This document shows positions 26,773 to 41,027 of a stretch of DNA of 64,000 nucleotides, one piece after another (position 1 is the first letter of the stretch; each line of letters begins with the position of its first letter). A program made the position numbers and the translations under genes. The notes below the pieces were generated by a model that saw only the letters and a program-made list of their open reading frames with translations, did not search any database and was not told where the DNA came from. Source of the stretch: Casuarius casuarius (taxonomy: Eukaryota > Chordata > Aves > Casuariiformes > Casuariidae); contig PTFA01000280.1 of NCBI GenBank assembly GCA_003342895.1, positions 254,331-318,330 on the forward strand. Direction: 5' to 3'.

Positions 26773-29700
26773 GAAAATCATTTGTGGTGCCAATTTAGAT
26801 GATGTTTTGTCTCTTGCAACTCTTGTAACTTCTGGGGGTTTTTTTTGCAATGTATATAACTAATTTAATATAATATACTCATCTCTAACAGCTTAATTAC
26901 TCAATATACTTTCAAAAATTCACTTTAATCAAAAACAAAAATATTTAGTTTTATTCATCCCCACTACAACTGCCTTCAATATCCAACAATAAAGAAACAG
27001 GGTATAAGAATGTACTTCCATCAGCCAATGTTGCATACTATTTCTAAATTTCTTGTAATACTTTAGCATTGTAAGCTGAAATTTCAAACAGTGAATTTTT
27101 CCAGGTGTCTTTATTTGCAAAAATTTCAGTGAAAATTAGAACTAAATACAGGCCACTGTTTTTACAGTTGTTAAAGGACATTATCTGAAACAACTTTGTG
27201 TAAACTGCACTCTCAGTCCATCTCTAAGAAAGGGGAAAAGAAGTAGTGATACCAATTGGGAAAGACATCACCTTCTGAAAAAAGAACGCTCTTATAAATT
27301 GGAGAAAAAAGAAAACAAACATAATACTAATAAAATTGAAAATATGTTGAAAAATCTAGCAACTGAACTAGCCGACCCTGATGTAAGAACTGTCAGAGCT
27401 AAAAGAAAGTTATATCTGCTAAGCAAGAGAGGCTGAAGATTTCAATACGCGTAGTGAGAGGTGGGGTTACATAAACTGAAAGCCCTCTAAAACACAGAGT
27501 AGAAAGCAGAAATTTTCAGAATTTTATTCTTAAGTTGAAAGGGAGAGTGATAACGTATCCCTTCCATCAGAACTGCAATGAGAATGTTACTTTATTTGAT
27601 TCCGCAGTTTGGTTATTGACAAAAAATGTCATTTCCCTAATGAAATATAGAGAGTTTTCATTTGTGTTTTAGCTATCAGGGTTCAGTGCAAATACAAACC
27701 AGTTTTGTCTCTTGATGTAACAATCTATTTTCTGGATTTCGCTTTTCTAGTACATTAAACCATATTTTAAAGTTTCCAATGGACAGAGACCTGATTTCTC
27801 TGTCTCAGGACTATTTAATATTATAATTTAGACTTCGCTCTTGTAGAAAAGTCTGCTGTCTAATGTAAATTCTCAAAATTATTAGGCCTTTGGAAGGACA
27901 GTCTATGGAAGGACAGCTTCCAAATGACAAATAAACTATACAAGAGCATCTACTTCAATGAGGAAAAAAATTTTGCCTAAAACACTCCCTAAAAAAGATA
28001 CAACTTAAAAATGCATGTCCTTAACCTTGAGTTGTAATGGCAACTTCTTTTCCCAAGCATGTATTTCAATACTTACAAAAGGTCAATGTTTAATCTACTT
28101 TTGTATATAACCAAGTAAATAGAAAAGGATATTAACGGGCAGGTAGAGTGCAGAGTGACAGTTCTCTGCATCTGAAGCGCCGCTTCAAACTTTACACAAG
28201 TTACAATTTAATCTCGTTCTACCTCTTTTTCTTAAAATCGAGGTTTAGTTTTAATTTTACTCCACATCTTTTTCTATTCCTACTTGTTCCTGAGAGATAT
28301 GCCTCCCTCCCTGCCATTAATGATGAACAGGATCTGTCTGTTCTGCCTTATGGGCAGATCCTTTTTGGCTTTAAAATACATAATCNAGAGAGACAGTGAT
28401 GCAACTTGAGATCAGTGCAACAAGACTGGAAAGGAAGTAATTGTCTATAGCCCTGATGACAACCACAATAAGGCCACCAGCATGCAAACAAGCGACTGTG
28501 CCCCAGCTGCCATGTAGAAAATGTTCTTGTGCAGTCCACGTACAATCTGGAAGGAAAGCTTGTGTATCTGCGCATAACGATTTTGTATGATTGACCTGAG
28601 CCGTCAGATTCAACTGTGGCTCCAAAGATTTCTTTTAGTGGAGAAGCAAATTCAGCAATTCTTTCCCATGTCTGGCTTCCTGTCTCCAGCTCCTTAACCG
28701 AGTGAAGACAGCTGTTTGTGGCAATTCACAGAGAGCTGAAATTAAGGAAATAACAAGGGCACCTCATTCCCCTCCTCTTTTTTCTTCCCCCCCAAACTTA
28801 CTTTTGACTTCCAGTTTTGCCAAGTCCAAGTGACGACATTTCTCCGGAAAGCTACCTTACCTAACTGTAATTCAGTATTAAATTGTCTGACTTGCCTTAA
28901 CAGTCTAACTGCTGTACCCTGAGCTTACTTCATGTGTCACTGGTTGTGTCCCATGGCACTATGGTATCCAGACTGATGAGGCTTAGCTTGCAGTTTTGGG
29001 TGCCCATCATGGCCACAACCACTGTGGCCACAACCAATGTCAGGCTAGATGCTGACTCAAACCAGCTTTCTTCCTTTATCACCTGTATTTTTTCAGGAAG
29101 GAAACTAGGGCAAAGAAGCAGTGTTTAGGAAAAGGACCTTGGGTTGAGGAGAAGATAACAGCGATGGCCTGTTGACAGAGCAACCACTCAGCAAGTCAAA
29201 ATCTGCAAATACAATAATTTGACCATAATTCTCTAAATTGGAGGAAGGAAGGGTCAACTGAAATGGAGCTCGGCTGTTCAAGTTTGGCCCTGCATATCTT
29301 TTCCTTCCTTTTTTACCTTTGCATTCGGAACAGCTTTCTATGAAGTCAGTCTTTTTCCTCTTGTTTTGGGAGTCTCTTAATTAGTTTGAGGGAAGCAAAG
29401 GAGAGAAAAAACACCGTAAGAAACAAATGTTCTGAGTTGACTTGAATTTTGGATAGAAATTCCAATCAAGCATTGCAAAATCTGTTGGTTTATAACTTTT
29501 AGCACTGTCTCTTTTAAAGAAGGCTCAGAGTAAAGTTTGCTGTTCTCTGCACTAATCCCCAAACTGTAGGTTAAGGGAAGGCAAAGCAGAATTAAGCTGC
29601 GACCAGTCCCAAACCAACTTAGATCTGGGAGCTGTACCACTATGCTGGACTATGCCAGTGTGCTTGTCTGCAGTTCATAGCTCCCACCACTCTTCTGCTA

Positions 29701-29861
29701 TCCCACGTCTCCTGAATATTTCAGGCCAGCTCCTGACCACTGAAGGAAGGCTGGCTTTAAGCAGTCGACAGCAAAGACGATGCCTTGCATATAGGAATTT
29801 GTAGATGGTCTTATGTCCTAATCACCTCCTTGCAGCCTCGACAGCACTTACTTCCCGCTGT

Positions 29862-29872
29862 GGGGGGGGGGG
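29862..29872. repeat. Poly-G tract
   Basis: Eleven consecutive G in a SHANK2 intron; a C-run on the transcribed RNA. Confidence 0.85.
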
Positions 29873-32226
29873 AGCAAGGTGCTGTGTTTGTTACAACACT
29901 CTGAAAGAGCAGTTGGGAGCCCAATTCTCTCTCCTGTTCTTCAAATGCAAGTGAGTTGAAGAAATGAATTAGATTATTATCTGTGATGAGTCATAATTAT
30001 TTATGTTAGGAATTTAAGTCAAACTGATAAGTCAGGAGGCAGTAAGGAAGCTAAATAGACCAACAGATCTGAGAAAGATTAATATTTCACATTATTTTCA
30101 TCTATAGAATAAAAGAGTAGCAAAAAAATGCTTCTGCAAGCCTCTTACATTAAATTCTGCTTCCAAACTTATTCACACAAGGTACAAAATGCTGTTAAAA
30201 AAACAGAACAGCATTTCTGTAGCTTTTCCCTTTCCAGTATTTTATTTACTAAGTGCAAAAGCCTAGGAGACCAACTTGCTTCTGCCCAGAAGCACTGTCT
30301 GTTGGCAATATCTTCAGGCACAGCAGGGGTTTTATAGTCTTTCTTTTTCAAAATGACTTACAAGTAGATTTCATAAGAAATTAAAATGTTAGCAATATAT
30401 TTGGATTGCCCTACCGGCTCAGATCACACTGAAATAAAAGCAGCTTAGTAAGGGTCAGTATTTCTAATGCTGAGAACTACTGACTTTCTGACCAGAACAG
30501 ATACTGGAATTACTATGGCTTCTCTAACTTTAGCTGAGAACAGACCCGGGTTGTCGTGAAGTCTTTTCAGAGGTGCAGACTGTGTCAGAACAGGGTGTCC
30601 CTGAGAAGATTCACCAAAAAGTCTATGTTGGAGCATATTTGAGATACTGAAATATTTTTCCCAATTTTTCCAAATGCCAAACACTAGAAAATTTCTTTAA
30701 TCGCAGTAGGAATCCTAGAAACTTAGCACTTTCCAGAACCGACCCACAAACCTGTTTGCCTTCCAGGTGAAATAGAGAGACAATGATATCATGACAGGCA
30801 ATGAAAATAAAGAGAGGAATATAAAAATTTACTGCTGGAGGCCACCTATAAGGACAAACTAGATTATAATCTGGGACCTGAAAATTAGAAGAAATTAATA
30901 GAAATTATGTGGCAAAGAGAAACACTAGTAAAAAACATAGTAATAGAAAGACTAGAATAGAAAGAGCAAAACTGTGAGCAGGTGAGACTTCAAATATTCT
31001 CTAAGTATTTGCATTAGGCAAGCATGATTTTTCTCCTTCTAGGTCACCAGTAAGGGATAATTCATGTCCATTTCAGATAAGCTTTAATCTAATGTAGTTT
31101 CTGAAAATAACCTTTGATTATTTTGTTTCTAAGTGACAAGAGATTATCTGCATCATACTGAGTGGTACCAAGAACTAATATGTCTTACCATGTGTAACGA
31201 GGTATGCACATCTGAATCATGGGTAATCTGCTCAGGGACACACACCTACTTCTGCATTGCTTTATCTTCACGATATTTGCAAAGCACTTTGAAACACTAT
31301 GTCCTCTTAATAGCTCTGAGTTTTGTTATAAAGAAGCTGTTTGATTTCTTATTTGAGAACTAAATCTAGCAATGCAGAAGATAAAACACATTTCACAGAT
31401 ACATTACAGTACATATATAAATGTTTGGACAGTGCCAGATTTATTACTATGGACTTTTAGATGTAGAATGAACAAAGAAACAAAGTATGTTAAAAATATT
31501 TCTGTGAGGAATGAAGCTCGTTCTTTTTCACTTGTTTTCAGTAAGATCAGGCAGGTTTATTTAGATTAAATAAAAATAACAGGTTTATTTTTACACCAGC
31601 CATGGCCCTTCTCTCATGAGTGGCAGACATAAATGATGTCAGTGTGTATGACTAACCAGTAAAAATAAGGTAGATATTTTTGTATAGGCTATGTAATATC
31701 CTATTAATACATGACCATTTTGTTTAGTTTACATTTTCTTTGGACCTGGTCCATTCACAGCTTTCTCTGAGCAATTTCCTTGTATCATAAACTTTGATCT
31801 ACTGTCACTCACGCAGTTTTGAACAACTGCTTACAGCAAGACACACCTACTTAACTGCTGGCGTCCTGTAACAATAAGAAAGGATCCTAAAAATGTATTT
31901 TATAATTACAAAGTGTAGGCAGAAGACCCTTTGTGCTTCTGCTTTTGGCTGGAGATTACTGGGCTCATGCTAAAAGAACGGAAGTCTTCCTAATTTGCTT
32001 CATTGCCACATCAGCTAAGTATCGCTAAACCACAGCTGTCTCCAAAGTGACCATCCGAGGCACAGGAAAGTTAAGTAACTTGCTCACAATCAGACTGTAG
32101 AGTCGAGGGAAGAGTTGGGAACAGAACCCAGTTCTTCCAGTCATCTCCTCCTGTGCAGCTCCATGTTTCGTCCCCCATCAAATTATTGAGAATCATTCAG
32201 TTGAATGAGTACGTAGGTAGGGGTTA

Positions 32227-32265
32227 GGCAGGCAGGCAGGAAGGAAGGAAGGAAGGAAGGAAGGA
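32227..32265. repeat. GGCA/GGAA tetranucleotide microsatellite
   Basis: Three GGCA units followed by about six GGAA units in a SHANK2 intron. GGAA arrays can bind ETS-family factors, but nothing else here suggests a function. Confidence 0.95.
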
Positions 32266-32353
32266 TCTAACACACTCTTCTTCATCCGATAAAAGCCCTT
32301 TTCATCAAGAATTTAGAAATTCATCTCTGTGTCCCATCTTCCTCTATCAAGTT

Positions 32354-32374
32354 AAAAAAAAAAAAAAAAAAAAA
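32354..32374. repeat. Poly-A tract
   Basis: Uninterrupted run of about 21 A. No retrocopy or LINE body was recognised upstream of it, so it is called only as a simple repeat. Confidence 0.9.
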
Positions 32375-33947
32375 CACCTTCCTAAAAACATTTTTGAACT
32401 AATCCCTTTCTCTGATATGTTGTTCTGGGTTTTTGTCCCTGTGATGAATGTCTTGCTACATCTTTACTGTGATTATTCTCACGGCATATAAAGAGATGAG
32501 ATAATAATCCCATCGCGAATTCCAATATATGTTTGAATCCTCCTGAAGAATCCAAGAATCTGTTTTATACAGAACAGCAGCAATCAAATTGGCAGATGAA
32601 TGGGGCTAAGACAGAGTTTCTTCATTTTTTAAATGTGAAGCTAGGGTGTTTCCAAAGTGAGGAAAAAATGAATTCCATGGGGGATTCAGTGTTGCTTCAT
32701 TTCCTCCAAACACCGCATACAGTGAGTCCCTATACTTTAAACAGGCAGATGTAGCCTCAGAAAATCAAAACCTCAGTGCTGACTGGATCATGGTCTTGCT
32801 AGGCAAGTCTCAAGAGACCTTCCTTGTAGCCAGTGGTTCTGGCAGTCACCTAGCATACAAGATATACTGAGGCTTAAAAGAGCTCCAATGCCTGTGCTTT
32901 TGGATGATGGAGAGGGAAGTCTATCAATCTCTCCCACTGCAGCTATTTTTCATTCTGTATAAATAATTACATTTTCACTGAAACAGGGATGTGAATCCAG
33001 ACTCAAGCTTCTGTTTCAATGAATGAAATCCTATGAGAATATGGAAGAGGTCTGGGTAGGGGATCCAGACTGGTATTCTCTTTTTTATGTCAGTGAGAAT
33101 ACATTCTTTGGAGGGAAACACTTACTGTTTTGGGTTGGGTTTTTTCCTTTTTGAAATGAACCTGGATTTTTGGCAAACATGTAAGTTGGAATGGCTTCCT
33201 CGATATTGTTATGCATCTGAGACCTTTCTAAAGCATCACTGGCTTTTTACCTAGCTTCTTCAATCTCTAAATGACCTTGATACGTTCCTTTTGACATATT
33301 TTTTGTGACACCTGAGGAACCAATGACATGGTAACATAAAATAAGATTTGATCTTGTTCTGAAAGTTTTTGCTTTGATTAACAATGAGAGTCTATGATAT
33401 GCTGTCCCAGCCTTCCTGTGTCAACAGCCTTAATTTACTCTCTGCAAGATTTCATCCTAAGTAGTAGTACTGGCAATCGCTATATACACTCTTTTTTTAT
33501 CCAGATTAGGTTTGTTTTTTTTTTTAATAAGACTGACAAGTATAAAAATCTCTCAGTAGACTTTGCCACACCAAAGTTCTATCAAGTGCTCTAAAACAAC
33601 TACATCTGCAAATACTAGATCTGTGCCATATTTTAATTCAGTGTGCAAATTATATATGTGAAAAAAGTCATACCTGTTGAGATGACCTGATTTTGGATAG
33701 GCACATCCCTTTTGCTAACAAAAATAACTAATTTATAGCCNGTTTCAGTAAATACAGGTTTTCCCACAAATAAAGATGCAAAACTTACAGAGCAGACAAG
33801 ATATTTTCTATTTCAGCTTTTTGGCATCCATTTGTTAGTGTCCTCTACACAAATCATTGGTCTCAAGTTCTGATCATACTGCTTCAAGGAGATTTGAAAA
33901 GTGGACTAATCTATTCTTCTTCCAGTTACCATCACAGTAACTTAGAA

Positions 33948-33986
33948 CCTGAATTAATTTTTTTGGCTCCTGAACTAATTTTTTTG
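33948..33986. repeat. 21-bp tandem duplication
   Basis: CCTGAATTAATTTTTTTG and CCTGAACTAATTTTTTTG occur 21 bp apart, differing at one base in the 18 compared. Confidence 0.85.
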
Positions 33987-36258
33987 ATATCTTACAGTAG
34001 ACATTTTGGAATAAAATGGTCTCAAATTCTATTTAGACATGCAGGCTAGGAATGAATTTCCCTACAAACTTCAGCATCCAAGGCAGTCTGTCATACCATT
34101 TCCTCATTTGTCAGGGGAAACATTTTCTGCCTATGTCTTTCTCCAGAACCACCTGGGGCCTCTACTGTTTTATCCTGGTGACAAGAGAAGGTCTATATTG
34201 ATCTTATATCCTTTACATAAACAAAAATATTGTTTCATCTTCAAATCCAACAGCTCAGTTGAACACAATTGTCTAGGGATACAACACACTCCCCATAGAT
34301 TTGATGATGGTGCTCAACTACATTCATTCATTCATTATCCTGCCAGCACCCTTTTAACTCACCCAGTGTAGAAAGTTACTTAGCATTACCCAAGCCCCCA
34401 AAATTTCATCATTTGTAGGTACTGGCAATTCTTCTTGGTGCTGTTAAATTCTTTGGAGTTTATGCATTTGGCACTGTTCTTATGTTCACTGTTTTTATCA
34501 TCATTCACGTTCCACTACATGCAACACTTCTTTCTCATTTTCTTATAATACACTGACATTCACCTTTCTCAATTGTTTTCATCCTCCACACTTTCAGTGA
34601 GGAAAAACTCCACACAAGACCCCAGGCCTTCACACTTTAACCCAAAGGCCATAAAAGAAAAGTTTTGTAAAACTATAAAAAGATCACATTTGCTTTCAAT
34701 TGGCTTTACAGTAACTTTACATTTCTCTAGGTCATACCCATTCTTCTGGCACTTGAAGGCTTTTGTGAAGTGGTATTATCCATTATTTCTCTTGCATTTA
34801 TTTCCATATACTGGATGCTTGCATAGCTGATTCTCAAACCATGCAAAGCTCTATGTCGTCTATGAAGCTGAGTTCTGCTTTTTATTTTCATTTTAGTTGA
34901 TATTTGGCATTCCCCCAAAATTCTATAAACCTGAGAACCTTGCTTGCCTGCTATTAATTTTACTCTAGTCTAGGTAACTTCCATTACTTGGTAAATTTTA
35001 AATGTTTTTTTCAAGTGTTTGTATTGACTCTTCCCAAAGTTCTTGAGCACTATTTTGTTTAGATGATAATCACTGCTTCCTATCTGATCAGAGCTCACTC
35101 TCCCAGAACTGTACAATTATCTGTTCAGCCCTACAGCAATCACAGCCTCTGCTAAGTTTTACCTTCCTCATTCATCCTGTGTTTAAAATGAATCTTGCAT
35201 ATGTTTCAACTTTAAGTACAGCATTCTTCGGCTTTCTGTACTACACCTTCAGAACGCTTGAGTTAAAAAAAACTATTAAAACCCACAAATGTTTCAGAAT
35301 CGGCCATGGCCAAAAATGTAGCTACCTTCTAATGGCTCCCCATTGTTCCCACCTACTGTCTGCAGACTCGGAACGAGGTGCTACTTGAACTTTTCCATTT
35401 TTAAGATAAGTAGTTTCAGTTGCAGGGAAGTTTTCATCTGTTAAACAGTTTTATTTAGAGTATTGAATTTACTTCTTTTCATTCTCTTTCTATAACTGGT
35501 ATTTAGTTTGTATGGATTGAACAGAAATGAGAACCATGACCGGTTTTAACTGGATGTGCAAAACCGCGGCTGGAACTACAAAACAACCCACTCAGCCTCT
35601 TAGGAAGTTCAAGCCTGAAAGCCATGTCTCCCGCTCTCTCCTCTATGTGTACTTATTGTCTTCAAAGGAATAACACAAAGTTTGACCTTGATTTTAGCAT
35701 ATTCTTGGTTATAAAGTACATCAGTGGCCAGAAATTATACATGCACCACTGTATTTTCTCCCCAAAATATTTCTAGTAGATTCCATCTACTCCCCCTACT
35801 TGTCCTAAATTGCACAAGGGGGTCTTTTTTTGTTTAACCAATAAATTGTTCCTTGAGGCAAGTGCTTGAAACAGATTTGACCACAGCAATGTTTTCCTCC
35901 TGAGCTGCTTAGATAGCTGATATGTCTATAAACTTTTTAAAGCTCTGGAGTTGTCCTTCTATAATGACTGCAGGAGCAAACTACATGCTCTGTGTAGAAG
36001 ACAAGTGCACATATTTTCAAATGTTAGTGGTATTCTGAAATCAGGTAAAATAGTACCTGAATATGCTTTGGTTACAAAATAGACCTGTAAATATTCTGTA
36101 TGGAAATTCAAAATATTCTGTAATGGAACAAATGCATAAAAGCAGTTCTATTGAACATATAAAACAGACTTTCTTCTTCCTAAAATAGAAGATAATCTTA
36201 AAATGAAATTTCCCTCTAGCAGAAGAAAATGGTTATTCAAAATTAACTACATACTCAC

Positions 36259-36428
36259 CTTTTACTCTGTCTCCTTTGTGCAGATGAATTTCCCCTTCTC
36301 CTTGAGGTTGATATGGCTTTACAACAATAAAAAGTCTTCCAGGTACAGCACTGTAAAGTTTGCGCTTTGGACCCTGATAATCCAAGACAGAGAGAGTATC
36401 CTTGTTGGCACTAGGACTGTAACCGGCA
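36259..36428 (-). CDS. SHANK2: SHANK2 exon, end of linker and first half of SH3 domain
   Basis: This 170-bp internal exon translates to ANKDTLSVLDYQGPKRKLYSA... and then VPGRLFIVVKPYQPQGEGE..., ending in KGDRVK. It covers the end of the linker and the first two SH3 beta strands with the RT loop. The acceptor is CAATTTCCAG and the donor is a strong GTGAGT. It starts with one base completing a serine codon from the exon at 41028 and ends with one base of a valine codon completed at 22702; 1 + 56 codons + 1 fits exactly. The usual SH3 ALYDY motif is replaced by VVKPY, as is typical of SHANK proteins. The next exon, 13.6 kb downstream, completes the fold. Confidence 0.95.
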
Positions 36429-39400
36429 CTGGAAATTGAAATTAAGAAACATTAATTCATTATTGAAAATAGACAAAGTTGTTGTTTTATCATCACTTTG
36501 GTAGGATTAAATTCAGCAGCGAAAGAATAATTATCTTCTGGTAAGACACTTAACACTGTAGAAGAAATACCAGTTTTTCATCTTACACATGCTCTTTTAA
36601 TTGTTGAAGATCTTTTAGTATGAAACATGGTCAATATTCATCTGACCATGAAAAGACTAAAGTTTTTAGTTTTAGTTTAGTTTTTCTTCTACAAATTAAA
36701 CTTGCACATTCACAGACCCAGATGAATTTTAAATTTACATACAAACCATAATTACAAGCATCGCAATGCGTCAGAAAGACTTTAAAACTATAGTATTTGC
36801 AATTACTGTTGTGAATGGAGAACTTTGCAATATTGCAGTATTAACTGAACAATCAATTTAACTGAATTATTAACTGAATGGGCTGAACAATCAAGTTACT
36901 TCATCACTCTGAGACCTGGAGCTAAATTTTAGGTCTGAATGTGCACAAAGCATTATTCTTATGGTTAACATTCTCCAAAAGATCTTTTTTTTATTGATGG
37001 CAATCAACAACTCTCTCAATGACTTGAGAGCATATACTCGCATAAGTTGTAGGTCATCAAACAACACAGAATCTACTTAGGGTGAATAGAGAAAAAGTTA
37101 TTGAAAACTGGTGAATAATATATGAAGAACTGAATGAAATGTTAAAAATACAATGTGAAGAAAAGGCATATATAATGCCTTGCCTAATGCAAAATATAAA
37201 AGAGGGGGGGAAAATTATAGGAGATACCATAACAGACTTGCAATACACTACTATTCAGCTATTAAGAAAAATGGAAAAGCTTCAGGTTTTATACTGAAAG
37301 TCTAGAAACAAAATATTCCTGAGAAAGAAGAATATTCTTAAATATTTTAGGAAAAAGATAAAGTACCAAAAAAAAATGAGTTAATGATGGTCTAGCATTG
37401 CAACACTCTACTTACTTTCTAGTAAGGGGAAAGAAATAATGCAAAACTATTACAAACAAAACAAATGACAGAGGGCGGAGTTCACTGTTTGTCCTTTTCT
37501 AACCAATCTCCTACCAAAATAGGAGTCAATGAAGCTTTCAGTATAGATAAAGAGGAGGTTTTCTGGTTAAAAAACAAACAAACAAACAAACATACATAAT
37601 GGATCTTTCTTACAAGGAACACTTCTCCATTTGACTGCAGTAACTTCTTTATCATTTGGAATTGTGTCTTCCTTTCATCTTGTTCTACTCTTTTATTACT
37701 GTGAACAGGTGCTAATAAAGATAAGCAGTCCTTAGTGTTTAAAAACGAACATGGCTGCACGTCTCTGATGGCATTTGAATATGAAACCTCAGCTGACTAG
37801 CAATTGTTTAGAGGAAGACAGGAAACAATGACGGTAACTTTTCAATTCCTTTTGTCCATTCCTTTTTCCTTATAAGTGAAGAAGAAGCAATAACTGTAAA
37901 CAAGCCAGATACATAAACTATTACTACACATCCAATTTCCACCTGTATCAAGCTGCATTTTCTGCCTAATCTGTTAGCAACCAGGCAGCAGCTGTACATG
38001 ATGTTATGTCCCAGCATCTTATTTAACTCTCATCACAGCAGATTCAATCATTTTCTCTCTTACTGAAAGAGGAGGGGGGAATGGCACATTTAACCTTTAC
38101 ACTGAATGGATCATTTCTCAGGAGACAGACTTACGAATCGAAATCAGGGCTGCAACGTGGCATGGATGACTTCTTAAAAACCGTCTTCCCTCTCCCCCTT
38201 GTCCCTAACACGGGCTCCCAGCCCAGCAAGGCCCTGCCGTGAGGGGCAGGAGGAGAAGGGGATTTCAGGAGATGTGGGCAGACGGCCGGAGTCCTCTCCC
38301 TCTCACTCAGGAGAACGTGGCCATCCTTGATGGCTCAGTGCTGACCGCGTCCACGCTGGCACGGCCTTTCGCTAATCACTGGGAACAAATCCCACAGAAA
38401 TGGTGCCATCTCCCTGTGTCTCCAGCCCCCGGCAGATCAGTTTGGCTATGGAAAGCAGCAGTCTAGTGAGATGATAAAGAGAGAGGAACAGGCTGAGCCA
38501 CAGGCTGCAAAGATCACAGGAAAGTCCTCCCCAGCATAACTTTCCAGCCCTCCCCTTTGCACCAAACAAACCCCATGTAAAAGATCCAAATGGAAGCTCA
38601 TCAACGCCTCCGGTGAAGCTAACCCCTTCTGTGTACGCTCACCTCCTCCAGTGACCAACCCCCTGCTCACTGCTTCTGCTCCAGAAGCCACCGCTGCGCC
38701 CCACCTCCTCCAGAACCTACTGCTACATCAAAAGGGGCTTTTTTAATTTAAGGGGAAGAACAGTTTCATAGGAATGGATCATCTGCAAATAATAAGCAGC
38801 AATAACAACAACTACTACAATTAGCTGATAGTAAGGAGGTGGTCATACAGCTAAAATAAACAAAAACTGTAAGGAAAGTCCCATGTAAGGTGCCACTCGC
38901 GACTGCAAAAAACATGCCTGTGGCAAGAAAAGGCATTGCTTGCAGGAAAAATATATAAAAATGCTTTTATTTGTCTTTAGAAGCCGGAATTTAGAGACTC
39001 CAGCTCTTTTGAGTATTTGTATAAACTCTGGCGATCTCTAGAAGAAAATCACAGAGCGATTTTTCTACTCTGCAGACAGATAACAGTTTACGCAGTTGTG
39101 ATACTGATGCATTAGCAGAAAGAATAAAATTTTGTTTCCACAGTATTTCAGGCGTGAAATTTTGTTTCTGTTATCACTTGTGCTGGTTTTCTAAATCATG
39201 TGCTCCCAGAAAGGGCAGAGGCAAGTCATTTGAATAAAGCAAAAGCAAATAAATATTTATAAATAAATATTTGCTTTTTCAAAAAGTTTCAGAACTCAAT
39301 GAACTGTTTATATTTTAAGATCTCACAACGCATTATCCCAGGAAAGTCAACAAAAAGCCACTTTTTATCACTTTGAGCTAAACAAGTCTTTGAATGGAAG

Positions 39401-41027
39401 GTAAAACCTCCCACTTTGGTAGCACCAGCAGTAGCCAGTAGGATATGAGGGCACCCACTGTGTGAAAAGCACCATGCAGGTGGACCTCCTCACCTAAGCG
39501 GAGCCTCATTATAGACAACATGATTTTATGCTGATATGGTTCTCTCTGAGGAAGTGTGATCCAAAGTTATTGATTTTTCATGATTACTGTAACACATGCC
39601 AATGTGACAGTAGTTTGCTAGTAGTAGTTCTACTGAGTGAAACCACTAGCCTAAGAAATTCAGTCCTGTTTCTTGCAACGATTCTTACAGTTCAGACAAC
39701 TTTTTTTTTTCTTTTTACAATGCAGTACATTCCAATATCCAGCACTATTGTTACTATCTCGAATAATGACTGTCAGTTTGGGTGCCTACAGCTAAAGAGG
39801 GAAGAAGAATGTGCAAAGTAACAGCAGATAGCTTTAGCTGACTGGAAAACTGAAGTAAAGATCCAGCATGCCTACGAACGATGAAAGAGAAAACCAGCAG
39901 CTGCATTTCTTAACAATACTCTTTTCTTTTTCTACACTGAACAATAGATGTTCTTTTGGTATTAGGAAACTGGACAGACAAAGCCCGGTATTTTAAATGA
40001 CCGCAGACTGAAATGTGTTTGATCAAAACACTTAAGCTCCAGTTTATTCAGCTCTGCCTCCCTTCTTCTCTGTAGCCCGGCCCTCCAACCCCTCTGGCTT
40101 ATCATCCTGGTGCAGTTTCATTGCTTGCCTGCCTGACAGAAGCTGCTCGCAAGTCCTCCTCAAAGTGAAGCTGTAATTATCTATTCACAGGACAGTGGTT
40201 TCATAAAGCTGAAGCCTCCATTTGTGATCAAAACACAGACACAATCATCTGCTTTATTATATTACCTACAATACCTACATCACTCTAATTAGTCAGGATT
40301 TGTTATCCAGTGGGACGTAGCTGCAGGATATTTGCAGAGCGCCTGCTAAATCGCATTTGTAATTCAAGAGGAAAAAAAGAGCAGCGAAGTCATAGGGAAT
40401 GCAAAACCCTGCAAGGATGATCATAGAAGGAGCTCATTACATCTATCGCCATCATCTCAAGAAGCCACCTTTGCCCTCAGTCAGCCTCCCGTACTACGCA
40501 GTACAGCTACACAGCACTTCGTCATCATTCCCTCCTTCCTCCTCTCTGATTCAGAACTCATCTGCAGAAGGGGGAAATGAAGCAGTCTCTACTTCATCTG
40601 CCATATGCAGCTCCAGCACAGATTTCAGACACGACAGATGCAGGCACAAAGTATCTCAGAAGTGTTTTACTTTGCTATTAAATACAATAGTTGCTTTAAC
40701 TATTAAAGACTCAAGAACCAGCACCTGGATTCACTTCAGAGGGGCACACTTAGTGATAAGTCACTACCTAACTTTGCTCAACATTAAAGTCTGCCTCACT
40801 GCTCCAGCTCCGGGTTGAAACAGCTGGCATTGACTGGAGTTTCCAAAAACCAGAGATCGGAGGGATTAAAATATTGAGCTTTGGACATGTACCACTATGC
40901 TGAGATTTTATTACCTATATATTATACGGAGTGCCAAACGGGCATATATAAGTAACGCTATGGAACATGGTAGTCCGCATGGGGACGTTAGGAGTATTTC
41001 ACACTGTGCAAATATTCAAAAAGTCAC
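36429..41027 (-). other. SHANK2 intron between linker exon and first SH3 exon (4.6 kb)
   Basis: Phase-2 intron bounded by GTGACT and TTCCAG. It holds a moderately GC-rich patch at about 38150-38710 with scattered CpG, an AAAC simple repeat at 37569-37592, and a 139-codon chance plus-strand frame at 40399-40818. No exon-like sequence related to SHANK2 was recognised in it. Confidence 0.85.
37569..37592. repeat. AAAC tetranucleotide repeat
   Basis: About five tandem AAAC units on the plus strand (GTTT on the SHANK2 sense strand). Confidence 0.9.

Larger units (their letters stand above)
22703..36258 (-). other. SHANK2 intron splitting the SH3 domain (13.6 kb)
   Basis: Phase-1 intron bounded by GTGAGT and TATTTAG. 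It is AT-rich and mostly unique. It contains poly-C, poly-G, poly-A and GGAA simple tracts (annotated separately), a small 21-bp tandem duplication at 33948-33986, and a more GC-rich patch at 23750-24120. No gene was recognised inside. Confidence 0.85.

Noticed and set aside
34039..34371. 110-codon plus-strand frame
   Set aside because: Antisense to SHANK2 in an AT-rich intron; no recognisable family or splice context.
37482..37760. 92-codon minus-strand frame with some protein-like wording
   Set aside because: It is intronic on the SHANK2 strand, not related to SHANK2 linker or SH3, and includes translated simple repeat (AAAC); no support as an exon.
40399..40818. 139-codon plus-strand open frame
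   Set aside because: It lies antisense in a SHANK2 intron, has no recognisable domain and no splice or promoter context; long by chance in a locally stop-poor region.
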